Assembly (NCBI GenBank): GCA_015680685.1
Contig: MNCI01014639.1
Location: forward strand, 1-62,000
Source: Gnetum montanum
Lineage: Eukaryota; Streptophyta; Gnetopsida; Gnetales; Gnetaceae
Reading direction: 5' to 3'
Length of the DNA: 62,000 bases
Part shown: in pieces, positions 11,011 to 21,845 of the stretch
Position numbering within the stretch: position 1 is the stretch's first letter
Layout: each line of letters begins with the position of its first letter
The notes under the pieces: model-generated
What the model saw: the letters and a program-made list of their open reading frames with translations, nothing else
Database searches by the model: none
What the model was told of the DNA's origin: nothing
Position numbers and translations under genes: made by a program

Positions 11011-12378
11011 GACACATGAAAAATACCAAATTTTCAAGGATTTTTTTGAAATTAATGGTGTAAAATGAGGACATGGGCAAGTATGAAGATATACTAGGGT
11101 AATTTTATTAATTCGAGAGGCACGCTTAATGATAACGATGTGAATTTGAGCAATTAAGAATTTGGCAGTTATGAAGAAAAGGGAATGTAATTGTACATTG
11201 GAACGTTAAAGTTTTGAGGGATAATAAAAGGGAAAGAAAATGATGAAAAATTAAGCTAAGGGTAAGAAAATTGTGTGTTTGAGCTAGAGAATTAGTGAAG
11301 ATTACAAAAAATTACACAAGTGGGTCCTCCCCAAAGTAGGTTTTAACCTATTATGCCCTTGTGTAACCACACTTAAAGTGTCCGTGGGTACTAGAAGGGT
11401 TAAATGTAATCCGCACTAACTCCACAAAACACACATATATAAATATCACTGGAATGAGATGAAAATTATATGCTACATGGGACATGAGCTACAATTACAT
11501 GAACAGTGAGATGAGATGAAGTATAGAAAAGGATCATAGAGATTGGGACATGAGGTAGCTGACCCATGGCACAATGAATCCTGCATGTAAAGCATGATTA
11601 AGATGTCATTAACCCATTGTTCCAAGATCAGGACCAAGTCCATCCTTCTAATTAGTGACATCACATTATTTCATCCCATGGTGAACAACTATAAAAGTAC
11701 CATAACAATAAGGCGTACGATCACTTGGCATTTAGCACAAGGGAGGAGTGCTTTTGTTTTATGGCACTTCTTTTTCTTTTCTTCTTCTTTTCTTTTTCTT
11801 CACTTTACTGAACCCAGAGAAGCCACCAACCATCAGGCATGGCTGCATGTCTTTCTAGTGGGACCCCCTAGAATAGCTTTTTATTTTTGAGTGTCCTTTT
11901 GATTACTCTTACTCCCATTTTTCATTAGATCTACAAGGATCTTAGTACAACCATATTGCATGATAACTCCCATAGGCGTTACCAAAGAGAATCCACAAGT
12001 CCCCTTGATGTCATACCCTAATCATTCTCTCTTGGTCCATCCTTCTTCATTCATGGTACAATAACACAAAATTAATTTTAAGTTTTAGAAATTTCAAGAA
12101 TATCACTGTACCCTTGAATAGAACCTCTTATTTATAGAGTGGATGAGTGGGTGTAATGGGCTCACTGTTCCAAATAATTGACCACTCATGACTTAATAAC
12201 ATAGAACACACCTCAACCAAAGATCCACATGAGTGTTTTATTTGTAGATGAGATTACTTACACAAACATGAAAATACAAACACACAAAATGATAAAACAA
12301 AAAGTTGAAAAATGAAAAAATGGAAAACAAAAAGTTGTCAAATTAAAGAAAATGAAAAATATTTATTAATCCTTCTTG
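11011..12378 (-). other. Noncoding spacer of element A between gag and the ORF2 promoter
   Basis: No coding frame. At 11321-11340 (revcomp CCTACTTTGGGGAGGACCCA) it matches B at 29342-29361 in 19 of 20 bases, so the spacer is shared with B's 3' noncoding region. A second TATA-like box (revcomp of cttatttatagag, near 12128-12140) has no palindrome array next to it. A pyrimidine-rich block lies at 11755-11805. Confidence 0.55.
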
Positions 12379-14346
12379 CTATTGAAATGGGGGATATCCC
12401 CCATAACTAAACGGTTGAGTATGGCAAGGATTAATATATGGGAAATAAGGATCCTTGCATGTTGGAAGTATTGGGACTAGTCTATACTTATCCCCTTGGA
12501 TTTCACACACTTCATAATAAGCATAGTGGGGTACTTCATACGATGTAGTTCTCGGATAACAAGTTGACCCACTATGATGTTTGTGACCATTAGATGGTAT
12601 GCAAGGATTGGGCTAATGCCTCCCATGGTTATGTTCATTGGGCTGTATGGTTGTTGGAGTGTAAGTTGGTGGTCTTGATGAAGTTACCTAAGGCACTGGG
12701 TTCGAAGGTAAGGGTGTACCATAGTGTGGGACTTGTGCTAGGTTAGAAGATGCAGTGGCCTCAGAGTTATGTTGTCGCTTCCTACAGCTGTGTTTAAAGA
12801 AAGAACACTTTTGATATTGAGGAGGCTTCTCACTACTGTTAGTAGTAGTAGCACAAGTGTTGTTCGTGGGTTGTTGCTGTGGCACAAACACCTTAGGAAT
12901 GGTTGGTGGCACTGTGGAAGGAGGGAAAGGATAAGAATGTTGAAAGTTAGGAGGAGTATAAGATGCATAAGGTGGTGGTTATGTTGGAGGTATGGGTTAA
13001 TAGTATTGTGGTGAGATAGAGTATGGTGGCCCAAATGGAGAAACAGGATGTTGAACATGATAAGCATTTGAATTTGGAAAATATGAAGGGTGTCTCTAGT
13101 CTAAGGGTGATCTCCCCCATGACTGGGATTGTTGCCACTGTGACCAAACACAGTACCTCTGTATGAACTCTAGATGTAGCGTATTTCCCCAATGCTCATG
13201 TATATGTAACAATATTGGGCATTGGCCCTTGGGGTGATCATACAGGCATATGTTGCATTCGTACATAGGGTTGGCAGTTGAGAACTTATTCCCTTTATTC
13301 CTTTTTTCTAAATGTCTACTATTGCATCCTATTTCTTGGGTGGTCAAAACTCTATCTCCAATGGTGTTAATAAATTCTCCACTTTTTTGATACATCCATT
13401 CCAACATCTTATTGATCTTTGCCTCAGCATCTTCTAACAATTGTTGTATTGGCAAAGATGATGTTTCCACCTTGAGATTTGTTGATTTCTCCTTTTTATG
13501 ATCATGGACCTTTGTTGAGTTAATATTTGGGTCCTGTTGATGTTTTTCAACACTCTCCCATCTAACTAATTCTCCTTCTTCTTTTACTACCCGCTTAATA
13601 AGCTCTTGGATTTGATGGGTTCGTAGGTTGTATAGTTGACCTCGGGCATACGTTCCTAAGGTCTCTCTTGTTTCATTACGTAGCCCATAAATAATATGAT
13701 ACATTAGCCTTTCCTCGGAAACCCCATGGCCTGGATAGTTGTTTAATATTGTGTAATATCTTTCTAAGGCCATGTCCAAGGGTTCATGTTTTGCTTGTTT
13801 CCATCCTTGGATTTGTTTCCTCAAGGCTAACAATCTTGCATAGGTTTGATATTTTTCGTTAAAGACTTCTACCATTCTTGACCAGCGTCATATCGAGTTT
13901 GTTTTTAACAATCTATAACATACTTTAGCTTGGTCAACGAGTGTCATAGGAAAGAGCTTAAGTCTTTGCCAACTATTATCAATGTTATTCTATGTGTAGG
14001 CATCGTAGAAGGCTAGTAAATGTTGATGCGGATCTAAGTCATAGCCTCCTAAAAATTTGGGAAAGTTATTTAAATCGAGCCTGGGTAGACGGCTCTCTTT
14101 ATGATGCCTACGTGAGATTCGAACAGCCTCTTGTATTTGCATTAAGCTTGTAGTGGCTAGTGTGGGTTCATCTTCATCGGGTAAGTTAGGCTTTCATGCA
14201 TTGTGATGATGTTGTTTTTGTTCATGCTTATAGGAAACTCCCACTTTAGGTTGTATACTCCAATCTTCATCGTCATATAGTTTGTTGGTTCTCCAATGAA
14301 CTTCCTCACTAAGTGTGGCATTATTATCATCTTGTAGGAGAGGCAT
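12379..14346 (-). pseudogene. gag of element A
   Basis: Minus-strand frame from ATG 14346 (MPLLQDDNNATL) through the capsid-like core LPRLDLNNFPKFLGGYDL, then WQRLKLFPMTL, WSRMVEVFNEKYQTYARL and YPGHGVSEERLMYHIIYGLR, matching the retrotransposon gag domain. A later knuckle CNICLYDHPKGQC (near 13235-13275) has CX2CX3HX4C spacing, one residue shorter than the canonical form and like Athila-type gags. The tail is Pro/Gln/His/Tyr-rich, ending GGYPPFQ. The longest open piece is 259 codons (13875-13096). Early stops are TGA at a likely Arg codon, TAG, and TGA before RWSRM, all explicable as C-to-T changes. No protease follows. Gag would form the particle and package RNA. Confidence 0.85.
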
Positions 14347-14459
14347 TGTTATGTGTGAATTTATGTGACTTTTTAATAATTAGTTCTTTTTAAGAGATAT
14401 ATATGGAAGTCCTTTACAGTGACCTTGTATGATATAACTAAGCTAGTTAACTAGCACCA

Positions 14460-14477
14460 TCCCCGACAACGACGCCA
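14460..14477 (-). other. Primer binding site of element A (tRNA-Asp type)
   Basis: Minus-strand TGGCGTCGTTGTCGGGGA starts two bases after the 5' LTR end. It differs from the tRNA-Asp-type site TGGCGCCGTTGCCGGGGA used by Athila-like plant elements at two positions, both C to T. Confidence 0.8.
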
Positions 14478-14823
14478 ATGATGAGTGATGAGGTACCCCT
14501 ACACTCAACCATACGAAACAATGGTCGCACGCGTGATCCGGTCGAACTCCGTAGATGAACTAGTTGTGGCACCTAGACAGTTATCCTTAGGTCGTAGTCC
14601 GCTGTCTTCCCACCTGGACTAGTATTGTATATTTGTCACGTATGGTTTAGTCCAGATAAGGTGTATGATGTGTTCCTAATCTATGCTACTCCTGAAGGCA
14701 ATGGAAAATAATATTTAACTAAGCTAAGCTAGGAGGAAAAAGGTAAGAAAATCTAATTTAGCCTAACTGCGATGAGCAACCGATTCCTTGATCAACCGTA
14801 CACATCTTGGATCTCGTGCATCA

Positions 14824-14942
14824 CTACCACTAGGACTACCAAGCATAGATCCTAGGTACACCACTGGGATTACCAAGTGCAGATCCTAGATACGCCACTG
14901 AGTTACCAAGCGTAGATCCTAGATACGCCACTGGGCTACCAA
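14824..14942 (-). repeat. 33-34 bp tandem repeat in the 5' LTR of A
   Basis: Same array as at 7225-7345, about 3.5 copies (accaagcatagatcctagg and variants). Confidence 0.8.
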
Positions 14943-15269
14943 GTAGTCACGCTTAAATGCTTGTAATCAAGTCGTACTCGTTCCGCGTTCTAGGAGTTTA
15001 AGGGTGAGAGAGAGAAAATAGTAAATAACATTAAATAAATAAACAATTAAATAAATAACAAAGTAAATGCTGCAATGATGAAGTAATCTCGATCTTTATT
15101 ACTGGTCATGTGCATGTCCAAGTACGGCACACTTGAATAAAGACACCATACAATTACATTCACCACACTGCAGGCAGACACAGGAAAAAAATCTAACTCT
15201 GGAGGGATCAAACTACCAGAGATTCACTACTCTAAAACTAGGATCCCCAAACAAGGGAGAGCCATGTCT

Positions 15270-15372
15270 TATTTATAGATATGGCAGTAGACTACGATAT
15301 TGTGTACACGATAATGTAGGGAAGACACGATATCACGAGGGATGCGATATCACGGTGGACGCGATATCACGT
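15270..15372 (-). promoter_or_regulatory. LTR promoter of A (5' copy)
   Basis: TATA box (plus-strand atttatagat, 15271-15280) with GATATC-type motifs upstream on the minus strand (tacgatattgtgtacacgat, gatatcacgagg, gcgatatcacgg, gcgatatcacgtc). Some of the palindromes perfect in the 3' LTR are degraded here by C-to-T or G-to-A changes. Confidence 0.65.
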
Positions 15373-15457
15373 CTCATCAAGAAGTCTCCTATCTTATAGT
15401 TAATATGTGAATCGTGTCTCATCAAGAAGTTTCCTATCTTATAGTTAATATTCCAAT
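15372..15457. repeat. 45-bp tandem duplication across the outer LTR end of A
   Basis: The string tctcatcaagaagt occurs at 15372 and again at 15417; both are followed by c/t, then tcctatcttatagttaat. The unit contains the LTR end, the AGAAG duplication and about 20 bases of flank, so the event came after insertion. Confidence 0.8.
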
Positions 15458-16575
15458 ATGATCTTGTAGCTTAATTAACAAGCTTCATTTAAGTTCATAT
15501 CGAATTAGGATAGAAAGTGGGATGTGGATTATTCTTCATAGAAAAGAATGCACATGTAGGCTTTGTGAACTAACAGCTCTTGAGAATGTGCACCATGTCT
15601 TTCCTATTTATCTTTTATTTGATCATCTCCACCAAAAATATAGTATTGTAGCAAAACTTTTGTATAACTTATTTTTCTTGCATCTAGTGGCAAAGTGCCA
15701 CTTTGTTGAATCTATTTTATTTTTAATTAGATGAATATAATATCTATCTAATAGATCATTTTTGGTCTATGAATGTAATAAAAGTTTCAGTTTCATGAAA
15801 AAACTTATCTATGAAACTCATAAAAGTTCACATGTTTGAGCAGAGCTAAAATAATGAAGCTATAGTCTATTCTAGTAGAAGCTTGAAGAGCTTTTAAAAT
15901 ATGAAAGAAATGGACAAAGTATTAAATGAAGCATGAAAAAGTTACTATGTCTAAAATAAGTCAAGATAATGTTTCTATGGAAAACTCAAAAACTTTGGTG
16001 CAAGATGAAATAATAGATTGCTTCCCTACTTTGCTATGCTTTAATGGTTAGCACTACTCTATATCTCAAAATGGAAGTGGATCTTAAAATGTAATGGATA
16101 TAGTGTCTTCTACTTCAGCTTTATCTTCCTAATTGACTTATAATAACTCTAGAAATGGCTACAAAGGGCTCTTACTATAGAATAAATTTTATGAACTCAT
16201 CTCAATAATTCTAGTTCTAGAGTTTGTTCTAGTGCTGGAATTTCTTCTTTCCTTTTTCTTTCTTCTTTGCTATCTCTTTTAGGAAAACTCTATTCTTATA
16301 TCCTTTCTAACATTGTTTTGTGTATGTTTGTGGTTGGAGTTTGAGTAAGTGGATTTCTTTTCCTCTTTTGCTGATTCTTATAAAAAAGTTATATAAATTT
16401 ATTTTTTAAATTAATAAAATATCTATACTCCTAAGGATCCTTGGAGAGTTTTACACTAAAGTAGGTGAACTATTCTAATAGTTGAAATACTTGTTCTATT
16501 ATTTTGGTTATTATTATTTTTCATTTTGAAGCTTCCACTATTTTCAATAAGCTATTTTTTGTACTAGGCTCTCAT
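15458..16575. other. Unassigned AT-rich spacer
   Basis: No gene or known repeat recognised. It is the right-hand continuation of the sequence split by element A. Short open frames near 15522 have no recognisable motif. Confidence 0.4.
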
Positions 16576-17009
16576 TCACCTCACTGTTAGTGCTTTTATC
16601 TTTGTCCTCATTCTCAATGCCTTTACCTCTATCCAAGAAGCAACAGTAAGTTTGTTACGTGGGAAGGTAACATGAAAGCAACTTAAAAATGATAGCCAAC
16701 TAAACGAAATTGCAGAAGCGGAAAAGAAAATAAGGAAAAAAGAAAAGAAAAGAAAACATGTACGAAAAATCATCTATGTAGCATTATAACATTGAACATA
16801 CAGTACATAAATCGATACCGAAATGTATACCATTTGTAGTTCTTTTCGGTGACGTTTATCACAAACAACCAAATCTGTAACCGTAATATCCTTCCGGATA
16901 CTTTCTGCTACTGAGCGTACACTGCATTTGTATACGGTAAATTTTCTCAAATTATATGCAAAATAAATAAAAGAGAGAAGGAGAAGTTTATCTCGATGTA
17001 GTAGTCGTG

Positions 17010-17213
17010 TTATGGGTTGGAACAATGATATGGGTGAGATTCTGGCCAACATCTATGAAGATGTTTGCCATACCTGGCCTCTGTACGGCTGCAACTTCCT
17101 CTGCTGCTGCTGTTGCTGCACGCGGTCATTATTGTGTTGTTGTTGGATGCTTTTATTGGTAGTAATAATCTCCTTGGGCGCCTGCAACTGCAAGTATCCA
17201 CTTTTCGTCTCAT
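17010..17213 (-). CDS. Short hypothetical ORF downstream of a TATA box
   Basis: A 67-codon frame starts at the first ATG downstream of the minus-strand TATA box (17314-17323), about 100 bases away: MRRKVDTCSCRRPRRL and so on, Arg/Cys/Ser-rich. An overlapping frame reads a Gln-rich run (VQQQQQQRKLQPYRGQ) ending at CAG/GTATGG, a good plant 5' splice site near 17070, but that frame has an upstream stop and no ATG. I cannot choose between a real first exon and chance. Confidence 0.25.
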   Translation of the reverse strand: MRRKVDTCSCRRPRRLLLPIKASNNNTIMTACSNSSSRGSCSRTEARYGKHLHRCWPESHPYHCSNP

Positions 17214-17313
17214 CGTCGCTGATTATAGCAATAGCCGATCACTTTTTGTCGTGAAATAATGGCTAAACTGAATCCGGGAGGGCTTGGCTTAGTTTAGTTT
17301 GTCCCACTTTGCC

Positions 17314-17323
17314 GTATTTATAC
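17314..17323 (-). promoter_or_regulatory. Candidate TATA box in the CpG-rich island
   Basis: Minus-strand GTATAAATAC is a near-ideal plant TATA box. Downstream, an ACAAACTAAACTAAGCC stretch looks like a leader, and the first ATG is at 17213. Confidence 0.4.
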
Positions 17324-17460
17324 AATTATGAAACCGAAATTTTACTTATTTGCATTGAGACCAAGTATGAATGGATAATATCTTTTCGGTGGCCATGCAT
17401 GAACATATTCTTTGGAAATGTTGAGATCCAATTCGTATGCATCGTATTTGAGTGACACAT

Positions 17461-19560
17461 TATTATGAATATATTCTGGAAATTTTGTCCCTGAGGTAGA
17501 GTATAGATTGAAAAATGGATCAGATGGGTAAATCTGCAGCCTTTTTATAAATTAGATTGGAAAAATCTGAACAAATTGTTGTAAGAATCAGATTAAAATC
17601 ATCAATATTAGTAAAATAGAGCAATTATATCCACCATTGTTGATAGCTGCATTTTTAATTTTTTTTCATCTCAGAGCTCAGTTAAAGTGGAAAATCAAAT
17701 ATAGAAATTTTAGTTTTCTGTAACACTATTTATTAGATTAAATGTCTGATCCAATGTTGAATCAGCTTCAATGTTGCACTGTGAAATATGGCAGATCTTA
17801 TGATTAATTGCAGATTTCTCAAACTATGAGCAACATGACATAGTGATGTATCTGTTTTATGCATTATCTTGGAAAGAGGAAGGTTTTTCATAATTTTGGC
17901 TATGGATAAAGTAGGGTATTTAACTCATGGATTCTGAAGCTTCCAAAAGAAAATTACTGAGAAGGTGAAGAAAAGAAAAAAAAAATTTAGTAATTAAATA
18001 TAAGAAATTTTAGAACTTTAAAAATATAAGATCTCTCCAATCAAAAGCCTTTCCTTTAACCCAAAACCTATCTAACCAAACATTTTATATAAAGAGAAAT
18101 GGAAGGTGATGATTACAGTGAAAGGCTATAACAAATTCTCTTTCGCTGGGAAGACAAGATTGAACCTTGAAACTACTAGTTTTGATAACCAAACTTTGGA
18201 TAAGATCTTTTTCCAAACCAATCATATATAATGATATTATTATTATCTATTTTTAAATCAATAATGTGGTTTAGCACTTGGACAGCCTAAGTAATAGTGG
18301 TTCAGGTAGCATCCTTTGGGTACCATCTAGTTGAAAATTTTCAAAGATAAGATATGTTGTAGCAATTTTTTGGTATACTGTTTTATTGTTCTTTTAGTAT
18401 CTCTTCTAATCTTCCTTCTATATCTTTCTTGATGTTCTTTTCTACGGTTCCTTCCTTGGAATTGCCATTAAGCAATATTATTCTCTTTTTTTTCATAATT
18501 TGATGTACTCTAATTTTTTTATTATTGTTAGTCAATTTTTTAAGTTCAACACCTACCATTTGATAACTTGTTTATTTTTCATAGTTTGATTGAGATGACC
18601 TTCATATAACTTATTAACAATGAGGTGTTAGCCTAGTTGTAAGACTCTTGATTTGAAAGCTCTAAGTCATATATTCAATCCTTGTGAGGAATATTGAGTT
18701 ATAAAGTTTTAATTGGATTATATATCTTGGGGGTATACATGTATTATAATTATTTTAAGGTTCCAATACCTCATTCTTGGATCTTATTTATGTAATTAAG
18801 TACTTGTCCAAATCTAGCCATTAGGAGATAAGGATTTACTAAGAACATCAAATTTTATATGTTTTTCATTAAGTGATATGGTTGAAGATTTCCCTTCAGG
18901 AATATTTTTAGGATTGTTTCCTATAACCTTAGTTGAAGTTTGAAATATTTAATTTATATTTCCCTAATTTTGATCTCATCAGTCTTGTTATGCATTCGTG
19001 GGATCCATCAACAAATCATGAAAAATGGTAAGCTACCAAGTAGCATCCACCTTCTTATTGTGATTACATTATGATGCAAGAATGAATTTATAATAGTGAA
19101 GCTATATATTTAGGTTATATATATATATATAATTGAGCTAATAAACCTTTATCTTTTTCTAATTAATAAAATCCTAGAATTGATTTAATAAGAATTGATT
19201 TTCAAAATTAATGTTAAAAAATTCATCTATAAGCCTAGCATTATGACAGTAATTATTTATTCTCTATAACAAATTCTATCAATACATATCTATAATAATT
19301 TCAATGCAAACGTTATCTTTTGGAATAAGGTTATGATGATAATTATTTAGTTTCTATGACAAAGTCCAACTTATATGTCGTTGTTCTTTGAATCAAAACT
19401 ATCCAGATGGTAGAGAACTACCACTTCTTGTTGCTTAGTCTACAAAACAAGAATTGTAAAAGGCTCTTGAACTTAAAAGTTTTTCTAAAATGAAATACAA
19501 AATTTATTCAAACTATCCTTATGAGGTGAAATTAAGGTTGCAAGTGATAATAATTCCACC
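17461..19560. other. Unassigned AT-rich spacer (contains a SINE-like head)
   Basis: No coding frame of note. It holds the SINE-like sequence at 18621 and a short (TA)n run near 19118-19130. The sequence just left of 19561 would be the target flank of element C (candidate duplication CCACC at 19556-19560, unconfirmed). Confidence 0.4.
18621..18800 (+). mobile_element. tRNA-derived SINE candidate
   Basis: The first 70 bases resemble a decayed tRNA gene head. TTAGCCTAGTTGTAAG (18628-18643) fits RNA polymerase III A box TRGYnnAnnGG, and TATTCAATCC (18672-18681) fits B box GGTTCGAnTCC with two or three changes, at about tRNA spacing. The intervening phrase (actcttgatttgaaagctct) matches the anticodon-arm stretch common in plant SINE heads. 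The 3' end and any target duplication are not clear. Confidence 0.45.
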
Positions 19561-20692
19561 TATAATGATAGGAAAAGTTAGTGCTAAAAAGACTAAGAGA
19601 TCCTCTGCTAAAAAGGATATGGAGCATCTTGAATGGTCTTGTCGATTGTTGAGGGACTTAGAAAGTCTATTATTGATTTTATGTAAATGTGGATAAACTG
19701 TAATAATAATAAAAAATAATGTAAAATGAGTTTGGAAACAAAAGATTTGAGAGCAAATAGAACAAGAGGATAATATCACCAAACAAGAATAATTGCAAAT
19801 CTTATATTAAATAATGAATATCAATGAATATAAGAAATGGAGGGTATTGAGAATGCCTATCAAGGCTTTAAATCGCGAAAAATTGATGTGTCTAATATAA
19901 TTTGGTGTAGTTATCAAAGTGTATTCTACATAGAATGTACATTTTCTTCTCTATTGATCTACTGCCCTATGAATTCCTACTCCTAGGGATGCTCTTAGAA
20001 ATTAGCGTCATTAGTACTATAAAAATATTGCTTGAATCTACTATAAAAGCTTTGTTGACCTCTACTAAGTAATCTCTACAAATGTTTCTTGAAAAGGTCC
20101 TAAATGTGTTTATGGATTTGGCATTTATAAGCTTTGAATCCTTAATGCTTGCATTTATTATAGTTTTAAAAGTTACGAATGCCTTCTTGATCAAATTACA
20201 ATGTGTGGGCTAAAATCCGACATTCCATAAGCTACTCCCACATGCTACCTAGCATGTGGGACTACAACATCCATCATGTGGAACTAAAGCTCAATTCTGA
20301 CATGTTGACCCATACACTACCCATCATGTGAGATAAAAATGTGAAATTTCATAGCCTATGGAGTATTTTTATTCCCTTACAATTTAGCATACATGGAATT
20401 TATAGCTTGTGAAATATTCTTTAGCCTTAGACAAATTGGAATACATGACATTTATAGCCTATGAAGCATTTTTGACCTCCACAAGCTGAGATGAATGGAA
20501 CTTGTAGCTTTTGAGCTACAAATCTCATTTTTACATTAAGAAACTTCTTAAAATTGTTAATACAAGGTCACAATATAGGATTTTAAGGAAAAAAAGGCAA
20601 TTTTATCTTCCTTTATGTTTCTGCTAACTTAAAATAAGGATTTTGGCTATGGGCTTTTATACTATCACGTGAATTTTCCTTGACGTGTTTCA
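19561..20692 (-). repeat. 3' LTR of element C (L family)
   Basis: The reverse complement aligns with the LTRs of E. It starts TGAAACACGTCAAGG (minus, at 20692), with CACGTGAATTTTCC and GGCTATGGGCTTT near the start, then an array of CACATGATGG/TAGCATGTGG motifs (20225-20340) and CATCTTGAATGGTC near the end (plus 19623). The left end TATAATGATAGG corresponds to the E LTR terminus CATTATA. About 1.13 kb, like E. Confidence 0.75.
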
Positions 20693-21086
20693 TTAACCAT
20701 TTTTTATTTATGTTTTAAGGATTAAGCTGAGAGACATCAACAAAGAATACAAAACAATGCTACATGTTCATCACCAATGCTTCCTCTCCATACTTGATTC
20801 TATAGTTATCAAATCATGTCAAGAAGTGTGAAGAAGGTGAAATAAGGTTACAATAAGATATTGAGAGTTTGGGATGAGATTAGGATTACATTGGATATTG
20901 GAGGATGGTATATAGGCTAATAAAGAATTTCAAATGTTGACATCATGGCTATGGTATGGTGGTGATATGCTTGCTAACTTGAAGAGGTATCTACATGATT
21001 CTTGCTTGAATTGCTAGTTTTTCAATGATGTTTGAAAAAGAACCAGCACATGGTAGTAGGCTTCATAGATCACTTGGTTTTTTTTT

Positions 21087-21132
<46 letters not shown>

Positions 21133-21845
21133 GAGAGAGAGCCATTAACTTGCTTAACTTAAGGCTACATTGGCCTTGTTTCTTTATTAACATTTTCTCC
21201 CTTCTTTTTTTTCTTGTTGGAGCAAAACCTTCATTGGGTTTCATTGACAAGGATGAATTTTCTATTTTCTTATTAAATCAAATATGTGGTACTTGGTTGA
21301 TAGAGAATGTTAGAGGAGCTATAACATGTACAAGGTGAAAAAATTTCAATCATTGATTTTCATTGTTAGCAAGGTAGGAAAGGTTGTAATCTAGTTGCAA
21401 GATTATGGCTCAAGAGGGGTAATAGAGTGCTTTGAGGTGAGCACTATTGACAAGATCAAGCAAGCCAACCAAATTTTACATATCAAGTTTACTTTTACAA
21501 TGGATCATAGTCATGTGATGACTCCAAAGTCATCCTACAAGCATAACTCAAAGGGTATAACAAAACAAGGCAAAGAATACATGTGTTTACAAAAGGTTGC
21601 ATAAGATGATAGATGTATATAGGCCATCATTGGTAATAATTGATAGAATGTGTGTGTTTTGGATCATGCTATATAGACTCATATAATATTTTCAATATTC
21701 CTAAGAGGCTAAAAATAGAAATAAAAGGTCATGATGGCTCGCTTACTGTAGGCTATTAAATTTATCCACATTGATTATCCATCCAATATGTAAACAAAAG
21801 TAAGTAAGGGTTGAAAAAATATAGGTTAATGTTAGAAAAAGTATG
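20693..21845 (-). other. 3' noncoding region of element C
   Basis: No coding frame. It matches the end of E's interior: gttgacatcatggctatg(g/t)tatggtggtga occurs here near 20938 (plus strand) and, as reverse complement, in E near 56300. It also shares the caatgcttcctctc/agagggggagcattgg segment and the CATCAACAAAG arm of the hairpin seen in E (near 20740). Confidence 0.6.
21087..21141 (+). repeat. (GA)n microsatellite
   Basis: About 55 bases of nearly pure GA/AG with two interruptions. Confidence 0.95.

Larger units (their letters stand above)
6895..15424 (-). mobile_element. Element A: complete, pol-less LTR retrotransposon (gag + ORF2)
   Basis: Two direct LTRs (6895-7808 and 14479-15424), a primer site matching plant tRNA-Asp-type sites, a purine-rich tract beside the 3' LTR and an AGAAG target duplication define a full insertion of about 8.5 kb. 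The interior (7809-14478) holds gag next to the 5' LTR, a noncoding spacer, and a second long ORF next to the 3' LTR. I found no protease, RT, RNase H or integrase in any frame, so it could only move with enzymes from another element. Both ORFs are broken by stops. The primer type and gag knuckle suggest an Athila-like affiliation. Confidence 0.88.
14479..15424 (-). repeat. 5' LTR of element A
   Basis: About 946 bp, colinear with the 3' LTR. The inner end TGATGAGTGATGAGG (plus strand, 14479) adjoins the primer site. The outer end (plus-strand TCTCATCA, 15417-15424) is followed by the AGAAG duplication. It carries the 33-bp tandem repeat at 14824-14942 and the TATA/palindrome promoter at 15270-15372. 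Its outer end has a 45-bp tandem duplication that is absent from the 3' LTR. Confidence 0.87.
16576..17460. other. CpG-rich island in CpG-poor surroundings
   Basis: I count about 29 CpG dinucleotides here by hand, while the flanks on each side have almost none over similar lengths. The island contains a TATA box facing left, a CAG/CTG-rich run (17098-17150) and several short open frames on both strands. I recognise no protein family. It could be the 5' end of a host gene, a young solo element, or a segment that escaped methylation. Confidence 0.5.

Noticed and set aside
12738-13067. Minus-strand frames overlapping the gag tail of A
   Set aside because: Shadows of the Pro/His/Gln-rich gag frame.
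17010-17213. AP2/ERF transcription factor first exon (QPYRG after a Gln run)
   Set aside because: The phrase breaks off at once, the frame has no ATG and the rest of the AP2 domain is absent.
21087-21141. GAGA-type regulatory element
   Set aside because: A plain (GA)n microsatellite in the noncoding part of a dead element; no promoter nearby.
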